The notes under the pieces were generated by a model, which ran no database searches, was not told the DNA's origin, and saw nothing but the letters and a program-made list of their open reading frames with translations. A stretch of 22,079 nucleotides of DNA. Origin: a bacterium (GTDB lineage Bacteria; T1Sed10-126). Location: the NCBI GenBank assembly GCA_003554945.1, contig PWHN01000071.1:1-22079 (forward strand), given 5' to 3'. This document shows positions 6,805 to 15,094 of the stretch, one piece after another (position 1 is the stretch's first letter; each line of letters begins with the position of its first letter). The position numbers and the translations under genes were made by a program.

Positions 6805-7950
6805 CTAAACGCTGATAGCTTCAATTAAACGCTGCTTGTTTTCAGCCGGACTGAACGGGGGCCGGGGCAGCGCCGGCGGCGAACCGGGTTTTATTTTTAA
6901 ATGAACCAGAACCGGTCCCTTGACGTCGTACGCCTCACGCAGGACTTCGGCGCTTTCCGCCTGGCCGGCTGCACAAAAAACACGCCGGTAACCGCAGGCC
7001 TGCGCTACTGCAGCCAGATCAACCCGGCTGCTGACCGTAAACTGACCGCCGGTCGAATCATGAACCTCGTTGTCCAATAAAACATGGACTAAATTTTCAG
7101 GACGGTAAGCACCTATCGTTGCCAGGTTGCCCATCTTCATAAGTACCGAAGCATCACCGTCCAGCACCACAACGGGCAAATCACTGCGCTGAAGGGACAG
7201 CCCACAGCCAATTGCAGACGCCGTTCCCAATCCCCCGACAACGTATAAATTCCTGGGCCGATCGTTCAAAGCATATAATTCTCTGCCAATTTTACCGGTC
7301 GACCCAATAAGCACCTCATCGCCTGTTAACTGTTCCAGCACCAGCTTTATGGCTTCAGTTCGAGTTGTTTTCTCCGCTGCCTTCTTTTTCAGCAGCTCAA
7401 CAGACCCTTCCCGATCATTAAACGCAGGGGCTTTTTTAGGTTTGTCGGCACCGCTAATTTGATCGCGTGAAAGAAGCAAAGCGAAGGGAAGGCTCTTCTT
7501 TTTAAACCATTCGTCCACTTCTAATAGCACCGCCTGCAGTTCCTGCTCCTCAATCGGAAAATTGCGCCACGGAATACCCAATTTATCGAGGAGGGCTGGG
7601 GTAATTTTACCCATAAATTCATGCTGTGGCGCATCATCGCTCCCCGGTTCGCCACGCCAGGTAACGATTAGAAGAGTCGGAAAGCGAAAGGGATGGTTAA
7701 TTGAAGTGATAGGATTAACCATATTGCCCAGGCCAGAATTCTGACAGAGGGTTACTGTTTTAACTCCCGCCAGATGCGCTCCGGCGTTTAGCGCAATAGC
7801 CTCGCCCTCACTGCTCGCCCCCACGTAAGCTAAGCGATCATCGTCTATAACGCTGTTAATCAGCGGCGTCAAGATAGAACAGGGCACGCCGCTGGCAGCG
7901 GTATAATTATGCTTTAAAAGCTGGTTTACAAATAATCTGGCAGACAACAC
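6805..7950 (-). CDS. ppd: Phosphonopyruvate decarboxylase
   Basis: A 381-aa thiamine-diphosphate enzyme that decarboxylates phosphonopyruvate to phosphonoacetaldehyde, the irreversible step that pulls the PEP mutase reaction forward. The pyrimidine-side domain carries the conserved glutamate in SSEGEA (E48) and the QNSGLGN stretch (70-76). The C-terminal domain has the ThDP/magnesium motif DGDAS (264-268) ending in DNEVHDSTGGQ (N294). This single-subunit layout and length fit Ppd rather than the split sulfopyruvate decarboxylase ComD/ComE. The GTG start at 7950 has AGGAG eight bases upstream and lies two bases after the PEP mutase stop, so the pair are surely co-expressed. No motif is missing. 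Confidence 0.95.
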   Translation of the reverse strand: MLSARLFVNQLLKHNYTAASGVPCSILTPLINSVIDDDRLAYVGASSEGEAIALNAGAHLAGVKTVTLCQNSGLGNMVNPITSINHPFRFPTLLIVTWRGEPGSDDAPQHEFMGKITPALLDKLGIPWRNFPIEEQELQAVLLEVDEWFKKKSLPFALLLSRDQISGADKPKKAPAFNDREGSVELLKKKAAEKTTRTEAIKLVLEQLTGDEVLIGSTGKIGRELYALNDRPRNLYVVGGLGTASAIGCGLSLQRSDLPVVVLDGDASVLMKMGNLATIGAYRPENLVHVLLDNEVHDSTGGQFTVSSRVDLAAVAQACGYRRVFCAAGQAESAEVLREAYDVKGPVLVHLKIKPGSPPALPRPPFSPAENKQRLIEAISV

Positions 7951-7952
7951 GG

Positions 7953-9560
7953 CTAAAACTCCTGTGCTTGTGCTAAGTCTTCAAGCGAATCCACGTCCAC
8001 CCAGTGCCCGGTGACATATAACACGTCAACGGTTACCCCGCTTTCAACCAGATGGTTTATAAGGTCTTTAAAACGGAGATCACGAAAATCAGCCGGACCC
8101 GCTTCTAATTCCTCCAGAACGTTTTGTAAAGCCCGGGTGCCGGCGGCGCTGGTTTTCAGCAGTCCAATCCACTCTCCGTCCGCCTCAGAAGCGGAAAGCC
8201 CCGGATCGATTTTTTTTAGTTCAACCGGGTCTTCCGTATATTCCAGCCTGTAAGGTCGACTGGCTTTTACCAGGTCGCGATAATCGTCTCCTTCCTTCTC
8301 CCGAAAAGCGGCATCAACGGCGAGCACCACGTCTCCCGACTCGAGTAAGAGATTGTTCAGTATATACTGTCGGAAAAGAATGTCACCGTAGCTGATTACC
8401 ATCGGGCCTTCTAACTCCTCACGCGCAGCGGCCAGCGAAACCAGCTCTCCCGCTCCCTCGTAGTCATCTACATCAATAAACCGCATGTCTTCGGCCTCAA
8501 TCTGCTCAGACTGATAACCTCGCACTGTAACCTGATCAGTTATTTCAAAACGTTTGAATTGCTCCTGTAATTTCTGCAGAATTGGCTTGCCCCCCACTTC
8601 GACCATTGTTTTCGGTTTTTCCCGGGTTAGACCGGCCAGTTCTTCGCCACGCGTCGCAGCCAGGACAAGGGCCCGGTAATCGGCGGAGCGGTCGGGCAGG
8701 TAGCGTTTTTCAGCTTCCATCAGCTCCTCAGCTTCCTGCAGTCGGAAGACTTCTTTAACGGGAGCGATCTCATCCTCAACACCAATTGGACGTTTCTCTT
8801 CATAAATCTTCCGTGTCGTCTCCTGCATCGCCGTTATTGATGTCCGCAGGTTATGGTTGGCCCAGATAACCAGGCTGATACCGGCCTGTTCATAAACCTC
8901 CACCGGAGTGCTGTAATACGTGGTGGGCACAATAACAAGCGGCAGGTCACGATCCCAGTTTTCCGAAAATTTTAAGACGTCATCCGGTTTCGACTTCTTA
9001 CTGTGCACAAGTATAGCGTCGGCACCGGCATCCGCGTATAGATTTGCCCGCTTGAGCGCCTCCTCAAGCCCCCAGCCGGCAATGAATGCTTCCAGCCGGG
9101 CGACAACACAGAACTCTTCACTGGCTTGAGCGTCCTTGCCCGCTTTAATTTTACCGGCAAATTCATAGGGATCGGCAAGCGGCTGTTTCTCGCTCTGGAT
9201 AAATGAATTTGTCTTGGGGAACTCCTTGTCCTCGATACAGACGCCGGCCACACGTCTCTGCTCAAGCTTCTTGACCAACCGGCGCATGTTGTTGAAATTT
9301 CCGAACCCCGTGTCACCGTCAAGTAAAATCGGCATCCCCGAGGCGTCGACCATAAATTCAACCTGGTCCATCACCTGGGTCCAGGACAGCTCGTTGTTGT
9401 CGCGCACTCCGTGCGCCGCTGAAATAGCTAAACCGCTGGCCCATATTCCATCAAATTCACTCTCAGAAACTATTTTGGCACTTAACCCGTTGTGGGCTTC
9501 CATTAAATAACTCAGCCGGTCACTATACAGAAGTTCTCTCAACTGACGTCCCGTCTCCAT
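7953..9560 (-). CDS. pepM: PEP mutase fused to a nucleotidyltransferase domain
   Basis: A 535-aa two-domain protein. Residues 1-265 are phosphoenolpyruvate mutase of the isocitrate-lyase superfamily, which rearranges PEP to phosphonopyruvate and makes the C-P bond. The diagnostic motif [10 protein letters not shown] is at 110-119; D54 (GVRDNNE), D81 and D83 complete the active site. Residues 295-535 are a PntC/LicC-like nucleotidyltransferase with [15 protein letters not shown] at 314-328, YGD (D393), EWIGL and VDVDSLEDL. The nucleotide loop is unusual: [11 protein letters not shown] replaces the family LAAGxGxRLG, losing a glycine and the conserved arginine, so this domain may be weak or inactive. 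ATG at 9560 has GAGGAG eight bases upstream. It is the first gene of the operon. The mutase assignment is very secure; the activity of the second domain is open. Confidence 0.95.
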   Translation of the reverse strand: METGRQLRELLYSDRLSYLMEAHNGLSAKIVSESEFDGIWASGLAISAAHGVRDNNELSWTQVMDQVEFMVDASGMPILLDGDTGFGNFNNMRRLVKKLEQRRVAGVCIEDKEFPKTNSFIQSEKQPLADPYEFAGKIKAGKDAQASEEFCVVARLEAFIAGWGLEEALKRANLYADAGADAILVHSKKSKPDDVLKFSENWDRDLPLVIVPTTYYSTPVEVYEQAGISLVIWANHNLRTSITAMQETTRKIYEEKRPIGVEDEIAPVKEVFRLQEAEELMEAEKRYLPDRSADYRALVLAATRGEELAGLTREKPKTMVEVGGKPILQKLQEQFKRFEITDQVTVRGYQSEQIEAEDMRFIDVDDYEGAGELVSLAAAREELEGPMVISYGDILFRQYILNNLLLESGDVVLAVDAAFREKEGDDYRDLVKASRPYRLEYTEDPVELKKIDPGLSASEADGEWIGLLKTSAAGTRALQNVLEELEAGPADFRDLRFKDLINHLVESGVTVDVLYVTGHWVDVDSLEDLAQAQEF

Positions 9561-9763
9561 ATTTACAGCTCCTCAATCGAGTTAATTATTCAACTTTGTT
9601 AAAATTCCCCTTTTCAGTTTCAAAAAAGAGTCGGGGTTCCCGGCCCAATAAAATGTTTGAAAATCCTCATAGAACTAATTCCCCAGTTCTGTTGAAATCC
9701 TTTTTACTATCTTAGAGAGCAATTGATTATTACTACCTTTTCATTATCTATAAACTTTAATCG

Positions 9764-9891
9764 GGCTACTCGAAGGTGTTTGACGGATTTATAGCTGGCA
9801 ATAGATCCTGGAGGATCTGATTATTGCCAGATATACCTCGGAGATTGGCCGGAGGCCAATCAAGAATGAGTCCCAACACCTTTGAGTAGCC
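9764..9891. repeat. 128-bp nested palindromic element
   Basis: The outer arms GGCTACTCGAAGGTGTT (9764-9780) and AACACCTTTGAGTAGCC (9875-9891) are inverted repeats with one mismatch. Inside are two more hairpins: CTGGCAATA/TATTGCCAG enclosing GATCC-TGGA-GGATC, and GATTGGCC-GGA-GGCCAATC. The whole can fold into a three-way or cruciform structure. No coding frame. It resembles a MITE or REP-like element; function unknown. Confidence 0.75.
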
Positions 9892-9995
9892 GTATACAGC
9901 AAGAATTTCAACTAAGCCACTTATTCTTTTGGCTTCAATTATAATTTATTTGTTCGGGATTTGTGAAGCCCTGATAATTTTCCCCGAACATAACC

Positions 9996-10024
9996 TTGCC
10001 AATCTATTCGATTCATTTTAGAAT
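9996..10024 (+). promoter_or_regulatory. Predicted sigma-70 promoter for glutamate-cysteine ligase
   Basis: TTGCCA (9996-10001) and TAGAAT (10019-10024) are separated by exactly 17 bases, each one mismatch or two from consensus. The ATG of the next gene is 33 bases past the -10 box. Confidence 0.65.
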
Positions 10025-10056
10025 TAATTAAAAATTACTGACATTCAGGTGATAAT

Positions 10057-11304
10057 ATGATTGATGTAATTGCCGAAAAACTCAAGGAAAAACGACCGGA
10101 AGTTGACCGGTTCATAACTTCAATGGCTGCAAAATATCAGCCACCTATTTATAGCTCTTTTGATATACGCTGTAACGGTCACAAGGCCGCAGTTGTTGAT
10201 CCTAACGTTTTTCCGGCCGGATTTAATAACATCTGTCTCAGCGGCGTCCGACTCGCCGCCACTCTCTTTTTACAAATTATTCACAAACGTTTCGGAACTG
10301 AAACTAACACCATTGCTATCTACCCCGAGGATCACACTAAAAACCGCTTTTACCTGGAAAATTTATACGCCCTTCAGGAGCTTATACAGGGGGCCGGGCT
10401 GAACTGTTTACTGGCTTCTACCAACCCGTCAATCGAGAGCTGGCCGGCCGAATTAAAAACCGCCGATGATCACAAAGTTACCCTTCACCGGCTGACTGCC
10501 GAGGACAATCGACTATCTGCCGCCGGCCGCGAAATTGACCTGATACTGAGCAACAACGACTTCTCAACCGGCATACCCGAACTTCTTCAAAACACCAGCA
10601 CACCGGTCGTCCCCACACCACAGATGGGCTGGCACAGGCGCTCCAAATACAACCATTTCCAGAAACAGAAACAGGTGTTCAAAAAACTGGGTGAATTACT
10701 GGATCTCGACCCCTGGTATCTATATCCACAAACACACGAAGTAAGTGGTGTTGATTTTGAAAGCAAGGAGGGATTCGAAGAGATCGCTACCACCATAGAT
10801 GAAATCATTGCTGAAACAGGCAGTCGTTACAGAAAGTTAGGGGCCGATGAACCGGTAAAAGCATTCGTCAAAAGTGATCAAGGAACCTACGGTATGAACG
10901 TCTATCCCTTTTCATCGGGCAAAGAGTTCTTGCAATTAAACCGCAGCCGTCGGGACAGCATGAACCGTCGCAAGGGGGGCGAAAAAAATACCAGTGTGAT
11001 TGTGCAGGAAGGAGTAAGGACCACCAACCGGGTTGAGGACCTGATTGCCGAGCCGGTCCTCTACTGCCTCGAACAGACTCCGATTTGTGGTTTCCTGAGA
11101 ACTAACAAAGAGCAAAACGATCTTGAAAACCTTAACGCCCGGGGCATGGCTTTCACACCCGAAAACCTCTGCCCGCTATTTATCGATCAGGCCGATAAAA
11201 ATGTCGGCAGCAACCTAACCCAGCCGCAAATCGAAGTATACAAATTGCTCGCCACCTGCGGAACAATAGCCTGTGGTATGGAGATAAAGGAGTTAAACCT
11301 CTAA
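10057..11304 (+). CDS. gshA: Glutamate-cysteine ligase, GshA (PF08886/TIGR02049) type
   Basis: A 415-aa protein resembling the proteobacterial-type glutamate-cysteine ligase family first defined in Acidithiobacillus ferrooxidans, predicted to join glutamate and cysteine with ATP into gamma-glutamylcysteine. Recognition rests on the N-terminal block YSSFDIRCNGHKAAVVD near residues 32-48, followed by NVFPAGFNNIC (50-60), and on the family length. Residues about 265-285, FVKSDQGTYGMNVYPF, look like a grasp-type ATP site. ATG at 10057 has AGGTGAT just upstream and a good promoter. No glutathione synthetase is in the window, so whether the end product is glutathione or gamma-glutamylcysteine is unknown. 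Its last four bases overlap tail-to-tail with the RAM gene on the other strand, and the two transcripts converge there. Confidence 0.85.
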   Translation: MIDVIAEKLKEKRPEVDRFITSMAAKYQPPIYSSFDIRCNGHKAAVVDPNVFPAGFNNICLSGVRLAATLFLQIIHKRFGTETNTIAIYPEDHTKNRFYLENLYALQELIQGAGLNCLLASTNPSIESWPAELKTADDHKVTLHRLTAEDNRLSAAGREIDLILSNNDFSTGIPELLQNTSTPVVPTPQMGWHRRSKYNHFQKQKQVFKKLGELLDLDPWYLYPQTHEVSGVDFESKEGFEEIATTIDEIIAETGSRYRKLGADEPVKAFVKSDQGTYGMNVYPFSSGKEFLQLNRSRRDSMNRRKGGEKNTSVIVQEGVRTTNRVEDLIAEPVLYCLEQTPICGFLRTNKEQNDLENLNARGMAFTPENLCPLFIDQADKNVGSNLTQPQIEVYKLLATCGTIACGMEIKELNL

Positions 11305-11585
11305 CCCTCCTCCAGACCGATTGAGAACATGCTGTCAAGGTCATGGTCGGAATAGACTCTGAAAGCAAACAGCGTCTCTGAATCTTCTATCCCCTTCACT
11401 TTTAACAACTGCCCGGTTACCAGTTCAGCCAGCGCGTCGTTATCCCTCGCCCGGACAACACAGACCAGATCGTAGCGACCGGCGACAGAATAAACTTCGG
11501 AAACCGCCTCTTCCGCAGCTATTTTTTCGGCGACCTCATTAACTCTCTCTCGTTCAACGTTAAAAAGTATTATCGCATTTACCAT
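11301..11585 (-). CDS. Stand-alone Lrp/AsnC effector-binding (RAM) domain protein
   Basis: A 94-aa protein made only of the ligand-binding, oligomerising domain of Lrp/AsnC regulators, without the DNA-binding helix-turn-helix. The start MVNAIILFNVERERV, the middle VYSVAGRYDLVCVVRA and the FRVYSDHDL end match the beta-alpha-beta-beta-alpha-beta RAM fold. Such proteins bind amino acids and may form mixed oligomers with full-length Lrp proteins. ATG at 11585 is preferred, because AGGTGAT lies just before it; GTG at 11594 would place the start inside that site. It is 30 bp after the Lon gene on the same strand and probably shares its transcript. The 3' end overlaps gshA by four bases. Confidence 0.85.
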   Translation of the reverse strand: MVNAIILFNVERERVNEVAEKIAAEEAVSEVYSVAGRYDLVCVVRARDNDALAELVTGQLLKVKGIEDSETLFAFRVYSDHDLDSMFSIGLEEG

Positions 11586-11615
11586 TTCTATCACCTTTCT
11601 ATTAATTATCTCTTC

Positions 11616-14030
11616 TTACTCATCTCGTTTAAATTCTCTCACCTTCTCGGCCAGTTCAACCAGGCGCTGCTGAACACGACCGAACACTGAATCTGAAGGA
11701 TACTCTCCCTGCGCATCCTTTTCACCGGCATAACAACCGGTCAACAGCTCAATTCCCTCTTTTACATCCGCGACTGCATAAACGTTAAAATCACCGTTCT
11801 TAACCGCTTCGACCACTTCCTCTTTCAGCATTAAATTTTTTACATTACTGGCCGGTATGATGACCCCCTGACGTCCACTAAATCCCCTTCTTTTGCAGAC
11901 CTTAAAAAAGCCCTCGATCTTGTCGTTTACTCCACCAATGGCTTGAATCTGCCCGCGCTGATTGACGGAACCAGTAACCGCCAGATCCTGACGCAGCGGC
12001 AGACCCGAGAGACTGGAAAGTAGCGCATAAAGTTCTGCCGAGGCGGCGCTGTCACCCTCTACCTCCTCGTATAGTTGTTCAAAGGTCAGGCTGGCGGAGA
12101 GAGTCAACGGCGTCTCAGTAGCAAAACGGTCGCCGAGATAACCGGTCAGTATCATGACTCCCTTGTTATGAATCTTCCCCCCCAGCTCAATCTCTCGATC
12201 AATGTTAACCACACCTTCGCTGCCAGCGTAAGTTCGTGCTGTAATACGAGATGGTTTGCCAAACCTGTAGTCACCCAGCGGCACAACTGAAATACCGTTG
12301 ACCTGGCCCGGTTCTTCCCCTTCGGTATCTATTAAAATTGTTCCCTCCTCAATTAACTCCTGGATCTTTTCCTCAATTCTATTTGACCGGAAAATTCGTT
12401 TGTCTATCGCCTTCTTCACTGACTGTGCACCCACAAATTCTTTTTCTTCCCTTTCTGCCCAGTAGCTGGACTCCCGAATTAAATCAACAATATCACCAAA
12501 TTTTGTGTCTAACTTTTTGCAGTCCCCGGCCATGCGAGAACAATGTTCGATCAGTTGGGCGGTTCCCTCAGGCGAAAAATGCAAAAGTCCCTCGTCCTTA
12601 CAGAGTCCGGCGATAAAGCTAGCATATTTCCCTTCCAGTTCCTCGGTCCAATCAGTTTCTACCGAAAAATCTGCTTTAACTTTGAACAACTCCTGAAAGT
12701 CTTCGTCGAGGTTATATAGCAGATAGTAAATCAAGGGATCGCCGATGATTATTACCTTCAAATCGAGGGGAATGGGCTGCGGTTCCAGGCTTTTCACCTG
12801 CACAGTCCTGTATTCTTGCCCCATTACCTCAGTTTTTATCTCTTCGTTTTTCAGCGCTCTTTTCAAGGCCTCCCAGGCAAACGGTTTGCGCAGTAGATCG
12901 CGAGCTTCTACAATTAGATACCCTCCGTTTGCGCGGTGAAGAGCACCCGGTTTTATCTGGGTAAAATCTGTTTTCATTGTTCCAAACTCTCCAGTATGCT
13001 CAATACGCCCGATCAAGTTGTAAGCGGTCGGATTACTCTCAACCACAACCGGTGCCCCTTCGGAGTCGGAGTAATCAACTAGCAAATTCACCTTGTAATT
13101 TTTTAAAAAAGCCTCTTCATCCCAGAAAAATTGCAGCGGATTGTTTGAACTGTCACGTCCGAGACGTTTAAACTCACCCACTCGCTCACCAATATCATCT
13201 TCCACCGAAGCAAGATAATCTATAACGTTTTCATGTGATTCGTATTTTTCTTTTAACTGATCAAGCAGGTGGCTAACTGAAAACTCTACCACTTCACGAT
13301 CCAGCTCTTTTATCTGCTCCCGGCTCGTCTCCTTGAGTTTACGAAGCTTGTAAACAGCCTCACGAAGGTCTTCCTGCAGTTGGTCGCGCTGACTCTTGAG
13401 CTGATCCCGCTCCTCTTCATCCATGTTATTAATCTGTTCAGGGGAAAGAACTTCACCATCAACTACCGGAGCCAGCACCAGACCACGTGAAGTCTGCAGA
13501 ACTGTAAACCCTTCTTCCCCCGCTGTTTCGTCCAAGTTCTGGAGGATTTTCTGCTGGCTCTGCTGGTGTTGTTTTTGGATTTTTTCATGTTCCTGCTGGT
13601 AATCTTCCGTCCGAAACGCCCGGGGAACTTCCGTCTTCAGCTTCTCAACCAGCTCCTCCATGTCATCACGCAATTCTCCACCTTTTCTTTTGGGAAGTTT
13701 TAGATAACAGGGTTTGTCCGGGTCTTCAAAATTGTAAACGTAAACCCATTCGGATGGTGTCGGTTTTTCGGGGGCACGATTTTTCAGAAACTTCTGTACT
13801 GTTGTCGATTTACCGGTCCCCGGCGGTCCAAGCGCATACATGTGATATCCAGGACTTCCTATGTCTATCCCGAATGATACCGCCTCGACCGCCCTTTTTT
13901 GCCCCACAACTTCCCCCAGTCCCTCCACTTCAGCCGTCGTGTTAAAATCAAACCTTTCCGGCGCACAACGTCTTCTCAACCGGTCGGGTTCTACAAGATA
14001 CTCCTCCTCACTCTCGCTTTTAGTAGTCAC
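11616..14030 (-). CDS. Lon-family ATP-dependent protease (AAA_32 type)
   Basis: A complete 804-aa fused ATPase-protease, predicted to unfold and degrade cytoplasmic proteins. It lacks the N-terminal LAN domain of LonA and the membrane segments of archaeal LonB, and matches the bacterial AAA_32/Lon_C group. Walker A GPPGTGKST is at 68-76. A long charged, coiled-coil-like insertion covers roughly 165-280. Walker-B-like GGYLIVEARDLL follows near 390. The C-terminal protease has catalytic S661 in EGDSAAS and K704 in GGVNDK, with the 43-residue spacing typical of Lon. GTG at 14030 has GAGGAG nine bases upstream and lies six bases after the radical SAM stop, so the two are coupled. Substrates are unknown. 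Confidence 0.92.
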   Translation of the reverse strand: MTTKSESEEEYLVEPDRLRRRCAPERFDFNTTAEVEGLGEVVGQKRAVEAVSFGIDIGSPGYHMYALGPPGTGKSTTVQKFLKNRAPEKPTPSEWVYVYNFEDPDKPCYLKLPKRKGGELRDDMEELVEKLKTEVPRAFRTEDYQQEHEKIQKQHQQSQQKILQNLDETAGEEGFTVLQTSRGLVLAPVVDGEVLSPEQINNMDEEERDQLKSQRDQLQEDLREAVYKLRKLKETSREQIKELDREVVEFSVSHLLDQLKEKYESHENVIDYLASVEDDIGERVGEFKRLGRDSSNNPLQFFWDEEAFLKNYKVNLLVDYSDSEGAPVVVESNPTAYNLIGRIEHTGEFGTMKTDFTQIKPGALHRANGGYLIVEARDLLRKPFAWEALKRALKNEEIKTEVMGQEYRTVQVKSLEPQPIPLDLKVIIIGDPLIYYLLYNLDEDFQELFKVKADFSVETDWTEELEGKYASFIAGLCKDEGLLHFSPEGTAQLIEHCSRMAGDCKKLDTKFGDIVDLIRESSYWAEREEKEFVGAQSVKKAIDKRIFRSNRIEEKIQELIEEGTILIDTEGEEPGQVNGISVVPLGDYRFGKPSRITARTYAGSEGVVNIDREIELGGKIHNKGVMILTGYLGDRFATETPLTLSASLTFEQLYEEVEGDSAASAELYALLSSLSGLPLRQDLAVTGSVNQRGQIQAIGGVNDKIEGFFKVCKRRGFSGRQGVIIPASNVKNLMLKEEVVEAVKNGDFNVYAVADVKEGIELLTGCYAGEKDAQGEYPSDSVFGRVQQRLVELAEKVREFKRDE

Positions 14031-14036
14031 CCTGCA

Positions 14037-14825
14037 TCACTCCTCGCCACGTTTCAATTTTTTTAGCTTGGATCGACCCAGCAGGTCTTTAACCTCCGGT
14101 CGCTGCTCACGATTGACCGCCCGGTATACGAGTTTTTTTTGTTCGAAAGGGATACTGACAAGATCAAGTTCAGTTGCGGTTAGCGGTGAAACAGAAGAAC
14201 CCCGGTGTGGGGTATTTATCTGAATTTCGTCCGGTCCAATCGTCTCCGCCAGCTCTGCCAGCCGACGCGCCTTGTCCATGTTTTCAGGTGTAAACATAAT
14301 CTCCAGCGCAAAAAATACGTCGCTCTCAGCAGCAAATTTGCGCATTGCAGAAATAATCACTTCAAGCTCCAGCTCTTTTTGTGGACGATTTAAGCGTTTG
14401 AATATTCCTTTATCCGGAGCATCGAGCTTTGCTTTGACGATATCAGCTTTTTTGAGCGCTTCTCTTACCTCCTGTCTTGACATTAGGGAGCCGCTGGTCA
14501 GAACAGCCACAGGCAAAGAACTAAGGTTTTTAAGCTCTTCAATAATTTCTCCCAGGTTGGTAGCCAGGGTGGGTTCGCCTGAGCCGGAGAGCGTAATTAC
14601 GTCGGCCTCGACCCCGGAGTTCAGGGCCTCTTTCACCGCTTCCACTACTTTTTCAGTTTCTACAAACAGACGGCGTTCCGTTGTTGTTTCACCGGCATCG
14701 CCGAGCTGACAGTATGTACAGTCAAAGGTACACTGTTTTTCACCACAAATAATATCCACTCCCAGTGAACGACCAAGTCTCCAGGAGGCCACTGGACCGT
14801 AGACTATTTCCTTATCGCTTTTCAT
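14037..14825 (-). CDS. Radical SAM protein, COG0731 type
   Basis: A 262-aa iron-sulfur enzyme. The cluster motif CTFDCTYC gives C32, C36 and C39 (CxxxCxxC), which binds a [4Fe-4S] cluster and cleaves S-adenosylmethionine. The opening YGPVASWRLGRSLGVD is characteristic of the COG0731 group distantly related to TYW1. LSGSGEPTLA (near 90-99) is the SAM-binding glycine-rich stretch, and KAKLDAPD is a conserved family block. The reaction in bacteria is not established. ATG at 14825 with GGAAGTG upstream is preferred over TTG at 14840, which has no binding site. It is the first gene of an operon with the Lon protease and the RAM protein. No extra cluster-binding domain is seen. Confidence 0.88.
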   Translation of the reverse strand: MKSDKEIVYGPVASWRLGRSLGVDIICGEKQCTFDCTYCQLGDAGETTTERRLFVETEKVVEAVKEALNSGVEADVITLSGSGEPTLATNLGEIIEELKNLSSLPVAVLTSGSLMSRQEVREALKKADIVKAKLDAPDKGIFKRLNRPQKELELEVIISAMRKFAAESDVFFALEIMFTPENMDKARRLAELAETIGPDEIQINTPHRGSSVSPLTATELDLVSIPFEQKKLVYRAVNREQRPEVKDLLGRSKLKKLKRGEE

Positions 14826-14866
14826 CTGCTTCACTTCCAATTAAAAGTATAATGATTCCTCGCTTC

Positions 14867-14895
14867 ATTATAACAACCGCCAATTACTACGTCAC
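14867..14895 (-). promoter_or_regulatory. Predicted promoter of the radical SAM-Lon-RAM operon
   Basis: On the minus strand a perfect TATAAT (14872-14867) is 17 bases from GTGACG (14895-14890), which matches the -35 consensus at four of six positions. The radical SAM ATG is 41 bases beyond. Confidence 0.55.
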
Positions 14896-14915
14896 CTCAC
14901 TCAATTCCAGGACAT

Positions 14916-14983
14916 AATCTACCGAAGTGGGACCAAACCCCCTTTCCCCTCCCTCCAGGAAAGGAAAGGTGCTTCGGTAGGTT
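14916..14983. repeat. Palindromic repeat with CTACCGAAG/CTTCGGTAG ends
   Basis: Arms CTACCGAAG (14919-14927) and CTTCGGTAG (14972-14980) are perfect inverted repeats. The pyrimidine-rich middle holds a second stem, CCTTTCC/GGAAAGG, around CCCTCCA. A diverged, inverted relative lies at 21794-21875. It sits in the divergent promoter region between the radical SAM operon and the rightward genes. Confidence 0.75.
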
Positions 14984-15003
14984 GTGCATCTGTAGCAAAC
15001 CTC

Positions 15004-15032
15004 TTGTGGAGAGCGCTCAAATATGATGTAAT
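15004..15032 (+). promoter_or_regulatory. Candidate promoter for the 137-aa gene and downstream genes
   Basis: TTGTGG (15004-15009) and TGTAAT (15027-15032) are 17 bases apart. A second candidate, TTGAAA (15040-15045) and TAAACT (15062-15067) with a 16-base spacer, lies closer to the ATG. Either could drive the rightward genes. Confidence 0.4.
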
Positions 15033-15094
15033 CTTGTGCTTGAAATAACAGAACATTATTCTAAACTTTGCTTTTTTGAAAGGAGATTTCGCAG

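Larger units (their letters stand above)
9561..10056. other. 496-bp divergent intergenic region
   Basis: It separates the leftward phosphonate operon from the rightward glutamate-cysteine ligase. It holds a 128-bp nested palindromic element (9764-9891) and a good promoter for the ligase (9996-10024). The part next to PEP mutase (9561-9763) is AT-rich with short inverted repeats (for example AGAACT/AGTTCT) and should contain the operon promoter, but no clear -35/-10 pair was found. No coding frame is seen. Confidence 0.5.

Noticed and set aside
6805-7950. Sulfopyruvate decarboxylase of coenzyme M synthesis
   Set aside because: Both thiamine-diphosphate half domains are in one chain and the partner is PEP mutase. 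No coenzyme M genes are present.
7953-9560. Isocitrate lyase or methylisocitrate lyase
   Set aside because: The EDK-x5-NS motif at 110-119 is specific to PEP mutase, and phosphonopyruvate decarboxylase follows directly.
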